A stretch of DNA of 64,000 nt from Bacillota bacterium. Its GTDB lineage: Bacteria > Bacillota > SHA-98 > Ch115. The notes below the pieces were generated by a model. The model made no database searches. It had not been told where the DNA came from and worked only from the letters and a program-made list of their open reading frames with translations. The stretch spans positions 47,497 through 111,496 of the forward strand of contig JABLXA010000018.1 of NCBI GenBank assembly GCA_013178415.1, written 5' to 3'. Positions 21,173 to 30,807 of the stretch are shown piece after piece (positions within the stretch are counted from its first letter, which is position 1; each line of letters begins with the position of its first letter). Position numbers and translations under genes: made by a program.

Positions 21173-21841
21173 CTAGTCCGATTCCTCTAGAGAAACGGCA
21201 ATATATGCTGTCGCCAGCATAAAGAATAGGTATGCTTGCAAAATGCTGACGAAGACATGGAATGCCTGACCTAGCATAGGCACAAAAAACATGACTAACC
21301 TGCCGAGAATGACGATGAGCACATCTCCAGCAAAGATATTTCCGAAGAGTCGAAAGGCTAGTGTAAGTGTACGTGTAAACATTTCTAATATATTCAATGG
21401 CAGGAAAAGAGGATTCGGCTTTATGAAGCTCAAAAGATACTTTTTAAGACCTTTGGTCTTGGTTCCAGCGTAGACGGTCAACCCCAGCACAGCAACAGCA
21501 AGCCCAATGGTGACATTGATATCTGATGTGGGGGATGAGAGCCCCGGGACCAGCCCAATAAGGTTTGCAAACAAAATAAACAGGAATAGGGTTGCCAATA
21601 CCGGAAAACAAACGGCCGCAGCCGCGCCCATATTGTCCCTTATGAGAGCCTGAAGGCTTTCGACCGCCCATTCCAAGAGGTTCTGAAAGCCTGACGGTAT
21701 AAGGCGCATTTTCCTGGTAGCAAGCCAGGCCATGATTATGAGTATAGCCATCACGACCCAGGTCATGATCACTGTGTCAAAATGAAGCCCCATGCGGCCA
21801 ATGTATACCATCCAATGACCACGGATTGGAGACTCCTTCAT
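21173..21841 (-). CDS. atpB: ATP synthase a subunit
   Basis: 222 residues with five or six membrane helices. The essential stator Arg is in LAFRLFGNIFAGDVLI; NPLFLPLNILEM and the C-terminal FHVFVSILQAYLFFMLATAYI are typical. The start ATG 21841 is preceded by AAAGGTGG. It is the first catalytic-complex gene after atpI and atpZ; the 281 bases between atpI and atpB hold no gene. Confidence 0.95.
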   Translation of the reverse strand: MKESPIRGHWMVYIGRMGLHFDTVIMTWVVMAILIIMAWLATRKMRLIPSGFQNLLEWAVESLQALIRDNMGAAAAVCFPVLATLFLFILFANLIGLVPGLSSPTSDINVTIGLAVAVLGLTVYAGTKTKGLKKYLLSFIKPNPLFLPLNILEMFTRTLTLAFRLFGNIFAGDVLIVILGRLVMFFVPMLGQAFHVFVSILQAYLFFMLATAYIAVSLEESD

Positions 21842-22122
21842 GATACCGCCACCTTTGCCATAGCTCGAGGCATCAATATATCAAACCGTATTTCTCTACG
21901 AGTATATGGAGATCCAGAATATTGCATCTGCGCTCTGCATGGAAACTCCATCAATCTAAGAAATACCCACGATACCTGGAATATCCGATCTCCTACAAAG
22001 ATACTACGGAGTCAGCCTTGCGTCAACACCCCTGATCATTGAGTGTTATCGGACCGCGGTAATATCGTCCTGCCGACTGGGGATATTCCGTCATGGGATT
22101 GCCCGGAACAACCAGCCATCTC

Positions 22123-22440
22123 CTATGATACGGTATGCACTCTGTGCCCGTGCGCCATATGTTGGGACCTATTATGACTGAGAATCGCATTCACTACAAG
22201 CCAGGTACGGGCAATGGCAAAAGTAAATGCGAAAAGGGTAAAAACCTTCGGACCTAAGAGATTTGCGCCAATAGCCAGGAAGATGAACAGTGCCGATAGT
22301 CTGGCGGCCGAAGACCAACGCATGAACCTAACGGATTGTGCTGGTCGCAGAGCAATCGCCCTATTTGCTGAGAAAAGCAGAGCCCGGTAGTCTGCTATCG
22401 CCAGGGCAATGCCGATAATGAATGCAAGCATAAACTGCAA
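22123..22440 (-). CDS. atpI: ATP synthase subunit I (AtpI-like)
   Basis: A small hydrophobic protein with three predicted helices (FMLAFIIGIALAIADYRALLF, LSALFIFLAIGANLL, VFTLFAFTFAIARTWLVVNAIL). Start proposed at TTG 22440, with GGGGGAGG 8 bases upstream; the frame is open to 22578 but the extra residues overlap atpZ and are polar. It lacks the first of the four helices usual in the family. AtpI assists c-ring assembly or Mg uptake in other bacteria. Position at the head of the atp operon supports the call more than sequence does. Confidence 0.68.
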   Translation of the reverse strand: MQFMLAFIIGIALAIADYRALLFSANRAIALRPAQSVRFMRWSSAARLSALFIFLAIGANLLGPKVFTLFAFTFAIARTWLVVNAILSHNRSQHMAHGHRVHTVS

Positions 22441-22495
22441 ATCAAATTCCTCCCCCAGATTGAGACCCCAGCCTATAGAATCGCCTAATGCATGC

Positions 22496-22801
22496 TCATT
22501 GCTGACCACCTTCCCGGTTACGATCCCGGGCAATTTCAGAATGGCGGGATGTCCGTCTTGCCCTTTTTCTACGGTCATCTTTGATGAAATCCCTCATGGC
22601 TAACCGCCATACGCCCCAGAAGCCCGAAGCTGCACCCATAAGAAATCCCAAAACGGCAAGGATTGGCCTGGTGCCGAATTTGGCATCGAGGAGCTGGCCG
22701 CCAATAAAACCCAGGATCATGGAACCGGCAAGGTTAAATCCTATAGTCCCATAAAATTTAAGGGCTCGGATTAGATCAGGATCAAATCTTAAATCTCCCA
22801 A
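22496..22801 (-). CDS. atpZ: AtpZ/AtpI-family membrane protein
   Basis: About 101 residues from TTG 22801 (GAGGTG upstream); a GTG at 22846 is the other choice. Two helices in the AtpZ pattern: FYGTIGFNLAGSMILGFIGG, a short loop with LLDAKFGTRPIL, then AVLGFLMGAASGFWGVWRL and a basic tail. This family sits at the head of atp operons and, with AtpI, forms a Ca/Mg channel-like complex in some bacteria. First gene of the operon; no clear sigma-A promoter was identified upstream. Confidence 0.78.
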   Translation of the reverse strand: MGDLRFDPDLIRALKFYGTIGFNLAGSMILGFIGGQLLDAKFGTRPILAVLGFLMGAASGFWGVWRLAMRDFIKDDRRKRARRTSRHSEIARDRNREGGQQ

Positions 22802-23091
22802 TCCGCACCTCGCTAAAGGTTCCGGCACCGTATGAGCTGCTAGCACCTAGCATCGCATTATCAACTACAGGTACTCCGGGGCCGGACCGGAATTGTGACG
22901 CAGAAGCCAGTCCGCCTCTTACCCGCACCTAAATGGAAATGGGATCCGGCGATCTTCATCCTGTGTCCAGTAAATCAAGTGTACTACACGTGGTCTCGAG
23001 CTGTCAAGGATCTCCAATTCCCTCATTCCACTTGCATCACTGATTCTCACCTAATATCATGGGGCCACGCAGCGCAATCAGAACTGACATC

Positions 23092-24492
23092 CTATAGAGG
23101 TTTATTGACCCTAATGATCATCGGGCGTGGCTTATACCTGTCACGTGAAATGAATTCTCTCTTAACTTCATTCCCCTCTTCGGTAATCCGCCACACGGAA
23201 ACCACATACCCATTCCCCCCTTGATCCTCCACTACCCTTGAGCCCTCAGGCAGGCTATCATCGTTTTTTTCAATTACATCGGGAGGAATCTCAGTTTCGA
23301 TCACCGTCTCGATGCGAGTCTGCTTCTTGTCTTTTCGGTGACCAAATATCTTCACTATTACTTTAGCTCCCTCGAGACGCGTCACCACCATGATATGATG
23401 GCTCAGATTATTCCGAAACCGTAAATCCAGGTAATCGTAGGCCACCGTGGCATCCCGTCCGGGCGGCACATAGGCGGGGACTATTGAATGATGAGACCGG
23501 GCCGAAATCTCTAACCCGGCCAGCAGCGCGGCATTATATAGGGTCGATGAAACCTGGCATACGCCGCCGCCGAGGTCTGGAACCAGTTCCACACCGAGGA
23601 CGACCGGGGCCTCCTTATACCCGGCATCCCGGCTTCTAGGGCCGACTAGCGCATTGAAGGAGAACTCCTCCCCGGGGGCCAGCACCGTACCATCGATGGC
23701 GCGCAATGCCAATTGCACATTATGCGATCTTTCACTGGCCAAATCATTGAGATGAGTAATGTATGAACTCAGAAGGACCTCTATTCCCAAGGACTGAACT
23801 TCCTGAGTGCTTATCTCAGGTTCTATAGGGATTATCGGAAGTTCAAAGGAACGTCCCTGAACGGATCGGATGGCATTCACAAGCATCGATTTCGCCCTGT
23901 CATGATCTACATAGCGCCCGGGCTCTGCCCCTATTACATGGACATGGTCCTCATTATCGATAAAGATATAGGAATTCCTGGCCCTGCGGTTTATGCCTTG
24001 TGCGATGGCGGAGAGATAGCGGTGAATCGCCTCAGTATTACCAGTAATGATGGGTGTGATTTTGATGGGCGAATCTGAGTCTTCCGAATGCGGCCATATG
24101 CTATGATACCACCTCTTCTGTCGTCGGACGGAGAGCACCTCCTTCAATGTGGCTTCGACATCGAAATCGATCCCGGCAGCCTTAGGGTCAAAACGCCATT
24201 CCTGGCCTCCATACCTTAGCACGACTGGCTCGGACTCTATTATAGCAGCAAGTTTCAGAAGCCTCTCCCTTGCATCGTCGGCAGAGAGGCCACCTAGTTC
24301 ACATCCAAGTATGCGGGCCCCGGGTGGCAAGGAGGAGCGGGAATAAGTTGATGAAACCACTTTAGAGGTGATACCGGGGTAAATGTCTTCCCAAAGGCAA
24401 TACTTCAGGAAAACTCCCGTGCAAGCAAGTAGGCCCAAAAGCAGTAAGCCATTTGGCACAAATGGCCGTTTTGCGATTCGCCGAAGCGTCAA
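23092..24492 (-). CDS. VanW-family exported protein with peptidoglycan-binding and G5-like regions
   Basis: 466 residues from TTG 24492, with GGAGG 7 bases upstream. N-terminal membrane anchor (about 13-30), then a YoaR/PG_binding_4 region (GCELGGLSADDARERL, RYGGQEWRFDPKAAGIDFD), then the VanW domain (APGEEFSFNALVGPR, DLGGGVCQVSSTLYNAALLAGLEI, RSHHSIVPAYVPPGRDATVAY) and a C-terminal G5-like tail. Exported to the cell surface, probably acting on or held by peptidoglycan; the enzymatic role of VanW is unknown. Independent of the atp operon (246 bases away). Confidence 0.88.
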   Translation of the reverse strand: MTLRRIAKRPFVPNGLLLLGLLACTGVFLKYCLWEDIYPGITSKVVSSTYSRSSLPPGARILGCELGGLSADDARERLLKLAAIIESEPVVLRYGGQEWRFDPKAAGIDFDVEATLKEVLSVRRQKRWYHSIWPHSEDSDSPIKITPIITGNTEAIHRYLSAIAQGINRRARNSYIFIDNEDHVHVIGAEPGRYVDHDRAKSMLVNAIRSVQGRSFELPIIPIEPEISTQEVQSLGIEVLLSSYITHLNDLASERSHNVQLALRAIDGTVLAPGEEFSFNALVGPRSRDAGYKEAPVVLGVELVPDLGGGVCQVSSTLYNAALLAGLEISARSHHSIVPAYVPPGRDATVAYDYLDLRFRNNLSHHIMVVTRLEGAKVIVKIFGHRKDKKQTRIETVIETEIPPDVIEKNDDSLPEGSRVVEDQGGNGYVVSVWRITEEGNEVKREFISRDRYKPRPMIIRVNKPL

Positions 24493-24620
24493 ATTGATAC
24501 CTCCTGCATGTCGCAGAGCACGATGTATCTCTCTTATTCCTTTTGAACATCTAGGCTATGATTCCTGCTTCCCCCATTTGAATTCGCCCTATATTCCATT
24601 TTCGTAGCCCACCTACCTAC

Positions 24621-25748
24621 CTATTTCCTGCGGATTCTGAAGACCCAGAATGGGGATGTTGTGATAATAATATGTCGCGCTATTATTGCGCAGATCAGTG
24701 GAACCCCAGCCGAACCAATAAATGGATAAATATGTTCCAATAATGTCGTAAAGCCAAGTCTAGAAATAGGTATAGCGAGGAGAGTCACCTCCACAGCAAG
24801 TAGATTTGCAGGGCTTCCAAGATATCTACTTAGCTGTTTGCCAAGTGTATAGGCGGCGGCTGTCCCACTACTGATGAGCGCAAGGAACAATATACCCTGA
24901 TAGGTCTTTCCATAGATTTTGCCAACTCTTCCTGCCAAGGCGAGCATCGGCATTTCGGACTCTAGTCCACAGCGTGCATCACTCAAGACGGCATGATTAA
25001 CCATGCCAATGAGCAATCCAATTCCAAGCCCTCCTAAAATCCCCGCTCTATATGCGGATCGGGAATCGCGAATATCATCGCTGAGGGATGCAAATGTGCC
25101 TATCGACAAAACCAGATTATACGAGGTGTATATGATAGCCGATGTGATCCAACCTATCGAGCTAACGGATGGGGCGGAAGTCGCCGCTATTCCGGCTCTG
25201 GTAGCAGATAGCACACGTATCGAAATCACTATGATGGCTATCAGCATCACTGGGACCATTATCAGGTTGCTCAGTAGAAGCCCTTTGGCGCCTAATAAGA
25301 CGATGAAACAAATGATCCCCGCGGTAGTCATAATTCCTATATCCTGAGCCGCGGCATTTTCGATGGAGGCCACCGCCCCGCCGCCCGCGATCATGATTGT
25401 AAGACCCCCATAGACGAATATCAACATAGCCACATTCCAAACGGTAGCGTGCCGCTTCCCCAGGACAGCCACTAGGAAATCATACAGGTTGCGTGGCCTA
25501 GAAAATGCTGATAAATCTAGGATAATGGCGCCAGCCACCATAAACAGGACCGTCGATAGGAGCGAGGCGAGTATGGATCGGGGGCCAAGCGAGCTGAAGA
25601 ATATAAAGATTTCTTTACCTGAGGCAAACCCCGCCCCCACTACCGCCCCTATGAAGGTCGATGCAAGGGATAGTTCCTGTATAGACGGCAACCCCGCGAT
25701 GCCCCTGACCCTATGGCAGTTCAACGGCCACATTTTTGGCCGCTTCAT
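24621..25748 (-). CDS. YkvI-family membrane transporter-like protein
   Basis: About 375 residues from ATG 25748; longer starts to 25823 are possible. Ten to eleven membrane helices. It begins with LASTFIGAVVGAGFASGKEI, the unwound first helix typical of APC-fold transporters of the YkvI family, with related glycine-rich motifs later (AIIYTSYNLVLSIGTF, ISSGTAAAYTLGKQLSRYLG). Function unknown; a relative of spore-germinant permeases and amino acid transporters. Neighbours are VanW and, 1.7 kb away on the other strand, yyaC. Confidence 0.8.
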   Translation of the reverse strand: MKRPKMWPLNCHRVRGIAGLPSIQELSLASTFIGAVVGAGFASGKEIFIFFSSLGPRSILASLLSTVLFMVAGAIILDLSAFSRPRNLYDFLVAVLGKRHATVWNVAMLIFVYGGLTIMIAGGGAVASIENAAAQDIGIMTTAGIICFIVLLGAKGLLLSNLIMVPVMLIAIIVISIRVLSATRAGIAATSAPSVSSIGWITSAIIYTSYNLVLSIGTFASLSDDIRDSRSAYRAGILGGLGIGLLIGMVNHAVLSDARCGLESEMPMLALAGRVGKIYGKTYQGILFLALISSGTAAAYTLGKQLSRYLGSPANLLAVEVTLLAIPISRLGFTTLLEHIYPFIGSAGVPLICAIIARHIIITTSPFWVFRIRRK

Positions 25749-25974
25749 AGATGATCTTCGTCCCTCTCCATTCATGTCTCCATCTCTGCACCGGCAGACA
25801 ATGCCCTGCTGGAACAACTCCATTTAATATAAACCTGACCATATATGAGGATCCCTTACGATTAGTCCCACTACCTGAGCGGCGCGGACAAATTCTGGAC
25901 GTGATCCACATTGCGACCTTTTACTGCCATAGCTACATAATTTAGAAGGCGGGCAATCCGCCTATGCATTGCCT

Positions 25975-26265
25975 CTCGTCATCCCTTCATGCCGATGACT
26001 GCCATCGCAATCAGAGAATGAAAATGTCCATAGTTTGTTCAAGATGGCCCCCCATGATAACATGACAGCCACCGACGGCAAATAGAAATAACCATTGGCT
26101 TCTGTCGAAACAAACCCCCATGCCACCACGATGGCATCGTCAGAATGACGAAAACTGCGGCGTGCATTTTTGGGGCAGCCCGCCATGGCGGCTAACTGTC
26201 GCGCCATCAAGGGATGAAAATAGCGCTTTGTTGCGCCCAGGGATATTTCCATGCAAACATCTCGG
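25975..26265 (+). repeat. Four degenerate copies of the two-hairpin repeat
   Basis: Units begin near 25987, 26048, 26117 and 26180 (61-69 bases apart). Each has a CCATG-started GC palindrome (for example ATGCCACCACGATGGCAT), then CATCAGA(A)GGATGAAAA-like sequence and a T-rich GGGCAGCCC-type joint. They are more diverged than the array at 35.2 kb but share the same order of elements. Confidence 0.65.
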
Positions 26266-26317
26266 TTTATTTCCCGGGAAATAAAATGAATCCTATCACA
26301 TACTTTTATCTGATTTG

Positions 26318-26425
26318 GACTTTATTTGGACCTCTCCATGACTAATATCGCGGAAATAGGAAACCCGGACCTTGCTGTTTCATTGATTCCTCCCTCATAG
26401 AGGAGGGCTCCCTCGCGAGAGGTTC
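26318..26425 (-). mobile_element. IS200/IS605-type 3' end remnant (copy C, omega-RNA-like)
   Basis: Minus strand: GGAATCAATGAAACAGCAAG, then AGGTCCGGGTTTC, and an end CATGGAGAGGTCCAA. The same order is found at 28.1 and 30.7 kb, where the latter follows a tnpB fragment. It is an unaccompanied right end; no transposase reading frame survives beside it, though a 69-codon frame at 26604-26395 with a CEKCG knuckle could be residue of a TnpB tail. Confidence 0.6.
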
Positions 26426-26609
26426 GCACCGTCCCTCCTCGGGCCGCACTTCTCACATAGCTTGAGTATCGGATAAGGGAATCGACCCCCGCAGAGGTTT
26501 AACAGTGTCTGCATAAGATATCTATGTTCGACGTGCGACGTGTATTCGCCTCCTTCCTCGGGGCCGTTATCGGGCGTGTTCCGACTGTGGGCGCTAAAAT
26601 CCATTGTGT

Positions 26610-27445
26610 TCTCCAGGCTGGTTGATTAGGTTGATGCTATATTGATGGCGTGTGGGTGATTGGTACCCTGCCATTTGGGACCGTCCTTCTTGTACGTATA
26701 GGATCGGCAGTGCTGCCAGATCATGGAAAAGCTGGCCCCCCAAGGAAACAGGATCACGACATAAGGATAATCAAGTTCGAGAGACGCACCAATACGTTAC
26801 CGCCAACATCCTGCATATGTTCTAAGCCTGATCCAGGTCTGAGTTAGGCATCTATCCAGAGCTTCAATCGACCCATCTTCTGCGGTGCCACGGCCCTGCC
26901 GCCACAGTGCCGGCGACACCCCTACCAGCAATAGATGTATCCCGTCCCTTTGAACGGATGGTGAAATCCAGGAAAAGGCCCCTGCCATTTTTATTCATCT
27001 ACTTTTGCTGTCCCAGCAGCATGCGGTCTGCTTGGATAGCAGCCAATGACCAACCCTTTCAGGACTTCGATGGCAGCGATAACTGGCCGACGTTGAAATC
27101 ACCATGATGTCGTGAATACTCATCGGCCATGACTCATATACTTGTTATGCACGTGGCTAGCAGGGCATGAGTAAATATCACTCTCGCATCGGCTCCGAAT
27201 CTATGCATCTACTCCCTGCTGTCTAGATGCTCCAGGCCGGTTCAAGATGTAGATAAAGGCCCTCGGCCACGAGTCCATTCATGAAAAGTGGCCATTTGTT
27301 TTCGCATATCCCCATTTTGTGGTTTTGTTTAGAAAAATTTGGGGGTAGCACCTGCCGGACATATCCGTGTCGGGACGTATATTTTGTAGTCATGCGAGGC
27401 TAATGGTTTTCTGTATATATTTCAGTTCGAGGATGGATCCAGGCT
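26610..27445. other. 836-base stretch with no recognisable gene
   Basis: All six frames are broken into short pieces with no recognisable product. AT-rich stretches occur near 27300-27430 just upstream of yyaC, where a promoter is likely but no sigma-A-like pair was convincing; yyaC is sigma-controlled during sporulation in relatives. Confidence 0.6.
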
Positions 27446-28063
27446 ATGAGCGTTTTGCGGGCCCGGGATTATAAATCAGCCGCCTCCCCAAAGCCGCCGA
27501 TACCATGCAGCCATATTCGTGTTCACGTAGATGATGCAAACGCCGCATCTACTCTTCAATCTACGCTTCGGGGTCACTTGACCTGGGCCATTGGACAGGG
27601 GAAACATAGAGAAGTATTAGCTATATGCATCGGCACAGATAGGTCAACGGGTGACTCACTGGGCCCGTTGGTCGGATCGCATCTAATTGAATCGGGAATC
27701 CCAGACAGGTATGTTATAGGCACATTGGATGAACCGGTCCATGCTGCTAATCTTTCTGAGACGCTAAAGCAAATTTCGGGCATTCATCCGAAACCCTTTA
27801 TGATAGCCATCGACGCCTGCCTTGGCAGACTTGAGAGCGTCGGGGTCATAGTGATGGATAGAGGACCAGTCAAGCCCGGCACTGGCGTGAATAAGACTCT
27901 TCCCCCGGTTGGGGACCTACACATTACCGGCATCGTGAATATAGCGGGCTATATGGAGTATCTGGTTCTGCAAAATACCCGATTGAGTCTAGTTTTCAGG
28001 ATGGCAAGGGTAATCGCAGGTAGCATAGCGCCTGTATTACTAGATATCATAAACGAGGACTAG
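27446..28063 (+). CDS. yyaC: YyaC-family spore protein (GPR-protease-like)
   Basis: 205 residues. The core is the DUF1256 signature: AICIGTDRSTGDSLGPLVGSHL, then GTLDEPVHAANL, and AIDACLGRLESVGVI, resembling the fold of the germination protease GPR and hydrogenase maturation proteases. YyaC is a spore protein of Bacillota and is commonly linked to parA/parB, as it is here at about 10 kb. The start ATG 27446 is preceded by GAGGATGG; the first 40 residues are poorly conserved. Its presence marks the host as a spore former or a recent descendant of one. It is on the plus strand, against the neighbours. Confidence 0.9.
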   Translation: MSVLRARDYKSAASPKPPIPCSHIRVHVDDANAASTLQSTLRGHLTWAIGQGKHREVLAICIGTDRSTGDSLGPLVGSHLIESGIPDRYVIGTLDEPVHAANLSETLKQISGIHPKPFMIAIDACLGRLESVGVIVMDRGPVKPGTGVNKTLPPVGDLHITGIVNIAGYMEYLVLQNTRLSLVFRMARVIAGSIAPVLLDIINED

Positions 28064-28084
28064 ATTCTATAGGGTCGATCTTCC

Positions 28085-28250
28085 ATGATCAAGGCCGCGA
28101 GATTCTGAAACCCGGATCTTACCGATTCATTGGCCCCTATTTCATAGGGACGCGCCTCCTTTGCGGGGGATTTACGCCATCCCTTCTCAGGCCATCCCCG
28201 CACAGTCCCTGCAATTCGTCCCGGACCTCACAATGAATCCATAACTGGCT
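28085..28250 (-). mobile_element. IS200/IS605-type 3' end remnant (copy B, omega-RNA-like)
   Basis: Minus strand shares with the tnpB-linked copy at 30.7 kb the blocks TGCGGGGATGGCCTG, GAGGCGCG, CCAATGAAT and TTCAGAATCTCGCGGCCTT in the same order over about 130 bases. No tnpB frame remains next to it. It starts 20 bases after the yyaC stop. Confidence 0.65.
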
Positions 28251-28568
28251 TCTGCCATCATATCCTTCAATGGAGCAAGGATCAATTCGCGAACTCATCG
28301 CTCGACCTCAATACATTTGGCAGACTTTCTCGGGATGCCCCGGTTTGTCCTGGCCCTTATGGTAAGGTGACATTGAGCGCATAATCTGAGATCCCTCACT
28401 TGCTGCGAATTCCGCAGCGGAATCTAAGGCTTTTTTCCCGTCCGATCTGATGAACAATTGCAAAATCGACAGGGGGTGTATACCGCTTCGGTCTTATCCT
28501 TCTTCTTCACCGCCTTATATGTTCCATCGGCACGCCAGAGGCGCCCTATCCGCCCTACCTCCTTCCAC

Positions 28569-28844
28569 CTATCTTTTCAGGCGGATCTTATCTTCCACTA
28601 TCTGAAGTACTTCATGAGGAGGCTTTCCGGTGGCGTCGATGATGGGTGTCTCAGTTGAGATTGCAGAAACACCTGACATATCCATATCCATTCCTGATAC
28701 TACTACCACATCAGCCCGCCTAAGGTTCCCGTCTATTCCTACGACTGTATATCCCTCCCGCTCCAATAGATTCCCGATGTTCGACAAGCCTTCCGCAACT
28801 GCGACAATCCCTTTTTGCATCTCCTTTAATCCCATCCTTCCCAA
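28569..28844 (-). CDS. UPF0180 family protein YkuS
   Basis: 91 residues from TTG 28844 (AGGA 5 bases upstream; ATG 28835 is an alternative). The UPF0180 pattern is clear: IAVAEGLSNI-like start, REGYTVVGIDGN, ADVVVVSGMDMDMSGV, and IDATGKPPHEV. Small cytosolic protein, unknown function, found widely in Bacillota. No obvious operon partner. Confidence 0.85.
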   Translation of the reverse strand: MGRMGLKEMQKGIVAVAEGLSNIGNLLEREGYTVVGIDGNLRRADVVVVSGMDMDMSGVSAISTETPIIDATGKPPHEVLQIVEDKIRLKR

Positions 28845-29515
28845 TCAATTCCTAATAGCCAGAAGGGCCTAATACTACTTTCACGAGGCTGATATCTCGC
28901 CTGGACGAGATATTAAGCTATGGACAACATGGAGCACTTCTAGCAGCTTGCCGTCCCAAATCATATGGCCTACAGAACATGATAAACAGTTCCTTGCCCG
29001 CCCTTATATCCCTGGAGGCATATGATGCCATCCAGTGGAGTGGGGTCAGATGCCGTAGACTTTTCCATCAATTATAATCCCATTACTTTGCCATGGTCCT
29101 CCCCAAAAATCGAACCTTGGCTCTGGATCATGGGCCGATTATCCAAAGCGCATCGAATCCAATGGCCTCATACCAACACGGGGCCCCATCCTTCACCCGT
29201 AAACCGATTTGAGGGGCCCAAGCAGGTGCTGCGGTCGACCGCCATGAGGATATCGCCTTTCGCCCCTGGACCCGTTTAACTTCATCCCGTCCTAAAGAGG
29301 CGCGGCCGTTCGTGGCCTTATACTGCCTACCTAACGACATGCAGTGGGTCTAAGCCGATCCGGTATCACCGCCATCCATGATTTAGATTATCCATTATCT
29401 CATGGGAATATTTAACGATGTAAGGCTGCCGCGAGGATTTAATATCGAGGACGGGGCGAATACACAGAAAGCCATCAATGTCGCTCCCATGATCATCTCA
29501 GCATAATAACCACGA
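28845..29515. other. 670-base stretch without a recognisable gene
   Basis: Only short broken frames occur. A minus-strand frame at 29340-29128 has no recognisable motifs. Nothing further was identified. Confidence 0.55.
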
Positions 29516-30181
29516 TCATTCGCGGCCTGAATGCCAGCTTGATCTATTTTGAACGTGCCGCTCGAGTAGTGACTCCACCTCATCGTCTAGTACGGGGGAG
29601 AAATCTCTATAGAATTGCCCGACGGCGAGGAATGCCATTGGGGTCTCAAGTATTATGGTTTCATCCGCTATATCTATGAACAACTGCGCTGTGTCTGGGG
29701 GCGCAACCGGCGATGCAATGACTATGTAGCCAGCATTCCTTCTCCGCATAGATTTCGCGGCGGCAAGCATGGTATATCCGGTCGCGATCCCATCGTCCAC
29801 CAATATTGCGACTTTGCCTGAGAGATCATCGCTGCCCAAATATCTTTGATACCTGCGAAGCCTCGCTTGGATTTCATTCATTTCCTGCTTCGCTGCCGTC
29901 TGTATATATTGCCCGGTGACCCTGAGATGGCCGACAAGTTCCTCATTGAGCACGATGGTGCCATCCTGGGCAACAGCTCCTATAGCGAGTTCAGGATCTG
30001 ATGGGGCCCCTAACTTTCGTGGTAACAATGGATAAAGTGGCGCATAGAGTCGCTCTGCTATCTCATATCCTACTGGAACCCCGCCTCTAAGAAGCGCAAA
30101 GATGGCCGGGTCAAGCTCCCTGAACTTAAGGAGCCGATCCGCAAGCATTTTCCCTGCCTGGCTCCGATTCTCAAATAGCAT
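29516..30181 (-). CDS. Phosphoribosyltransferase-family protein
   Basis: About 221 residues from ATG 30181, with AGGAGG 10 bases upstream; the frame extends to 30346 without conservation. Type I PRTase fold: FALLRGGVPVGYEIAERL at the start, the KLGAPSDPELAIGAV segment, and the PRPP loop ILVDDGIATGYTMLAA. This is the COG1926-like group, often with or near dienelactone-type hydrolases; the nucleobase or other substrate is unknown. Flanked by gene-poor sequence. Confidence 0.85.
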   Translation of the reverse strand: MLFENRSQAGKMLADRLLKFRELDPAIFALLRGGVPVGYEIAERLYAPLYPLLPRKLGAPSDPELAIGAVAQDGTIVLNEELVGHLRVTGQYIQTAAKQEMNEIQARLRRYQRYLGSDDLSGKVAILVDDGIATGYTMLAAAKSMRRRNAGYIVIASPVAPPDTAQLFIDIADETIILETPMAFLAVGQFYRDFSPVLDDEVESLLERHVQNRSSWHSGRE

Positions 30182-30493
30182 ATATTGCTTGCCTCCTGAT
30201 ATATTATAAGATGAGGCGACCCTTTCATATGTAGGTACATTTACCGACCATGCGAGGCGCAAGGGATTCAGGTTGGTAGTCCCACGAGTCTCGCATAGGA
30301 TGTCCTGTCTGCAATCCAGGATCGTAGTTGTGGCAAATGCCCTCAAGGATAGCTCTCAAATGTGGCCAACTGCCTTGTCTATCAAGCCCATTGTCTCATT
30401 TTCACACATCATGCTTGCAGAAGAGGGGTCACCGGGATTTCCTAGGCTTTTGAATGGCCTATTGATCCCTATCCCCGACGTATACGATAAAAA

Positions 30494-30509
30494 TGTTTCA
30501 CGTGAAACA
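30494..30509. promoter_or_regulatory. parS centromere site 1
   Basis: TGTTTCACGTGAAACA, a perfect 16-base palindrome and the consensus ParB/Spo0J binding site. About 20 kb left of the origin, in noncoding sequence upstream of the phosphoribosyltransferase gene. Confidence 0.96.
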
Positions 30510-30654
30510 TTGGTAAAACTTTGCTAATATAACTGCCATGCCTGTTTGTCCGCGGGTCTCATTTCACGATGCATACCAGGCCGACTGGCCCCCATATCGA
30601 CTGCCGTTCTTATCTGATAGATCTCCTTAGGGTTCTATAGATATACAAGCTCGC

Positions 30655-30807
30655 TTGAACCTCTCCACAACTGAAGTCGCGGGATTCTGCAATCCTTGAC
30701 CTGGTCGCTTCATTGATTCCTGTTTCATTGAGCCGCGCCTCTCTTGCGGAAAGGTCTTGCCAGCCCTCTAACAGGCCATCCCCGCAGTTCCTGCGATTCA
30801 TCTCCTG
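30655..30807 (-). mobile_element. IS200/IS605-type right end with probable omega-RNA (copy A)
   Basis: Directly downstream of the tnpB fragment on the minus strand. Contains GCGGGGATGGCCTG, GAGGCGCGGC, GGAATCAATGAAGC, and ends in a hairpin-like CCCGCGACTTCAGTTGTGG with AGAGGTTCAA, the usual form of an IS605 right end. In related elements the 3' part of tnpB and the right end encode the guide (omega/re) RNA. Confidence 0.7.

Noticed and set aside
23130..23150. A possible fourth parS (TCACGTGAAA at 23142)
   Set aside because: Only the right arm fits; the left arm lacks TGTT and it is inside the VanW gene without palindromic symmetry.
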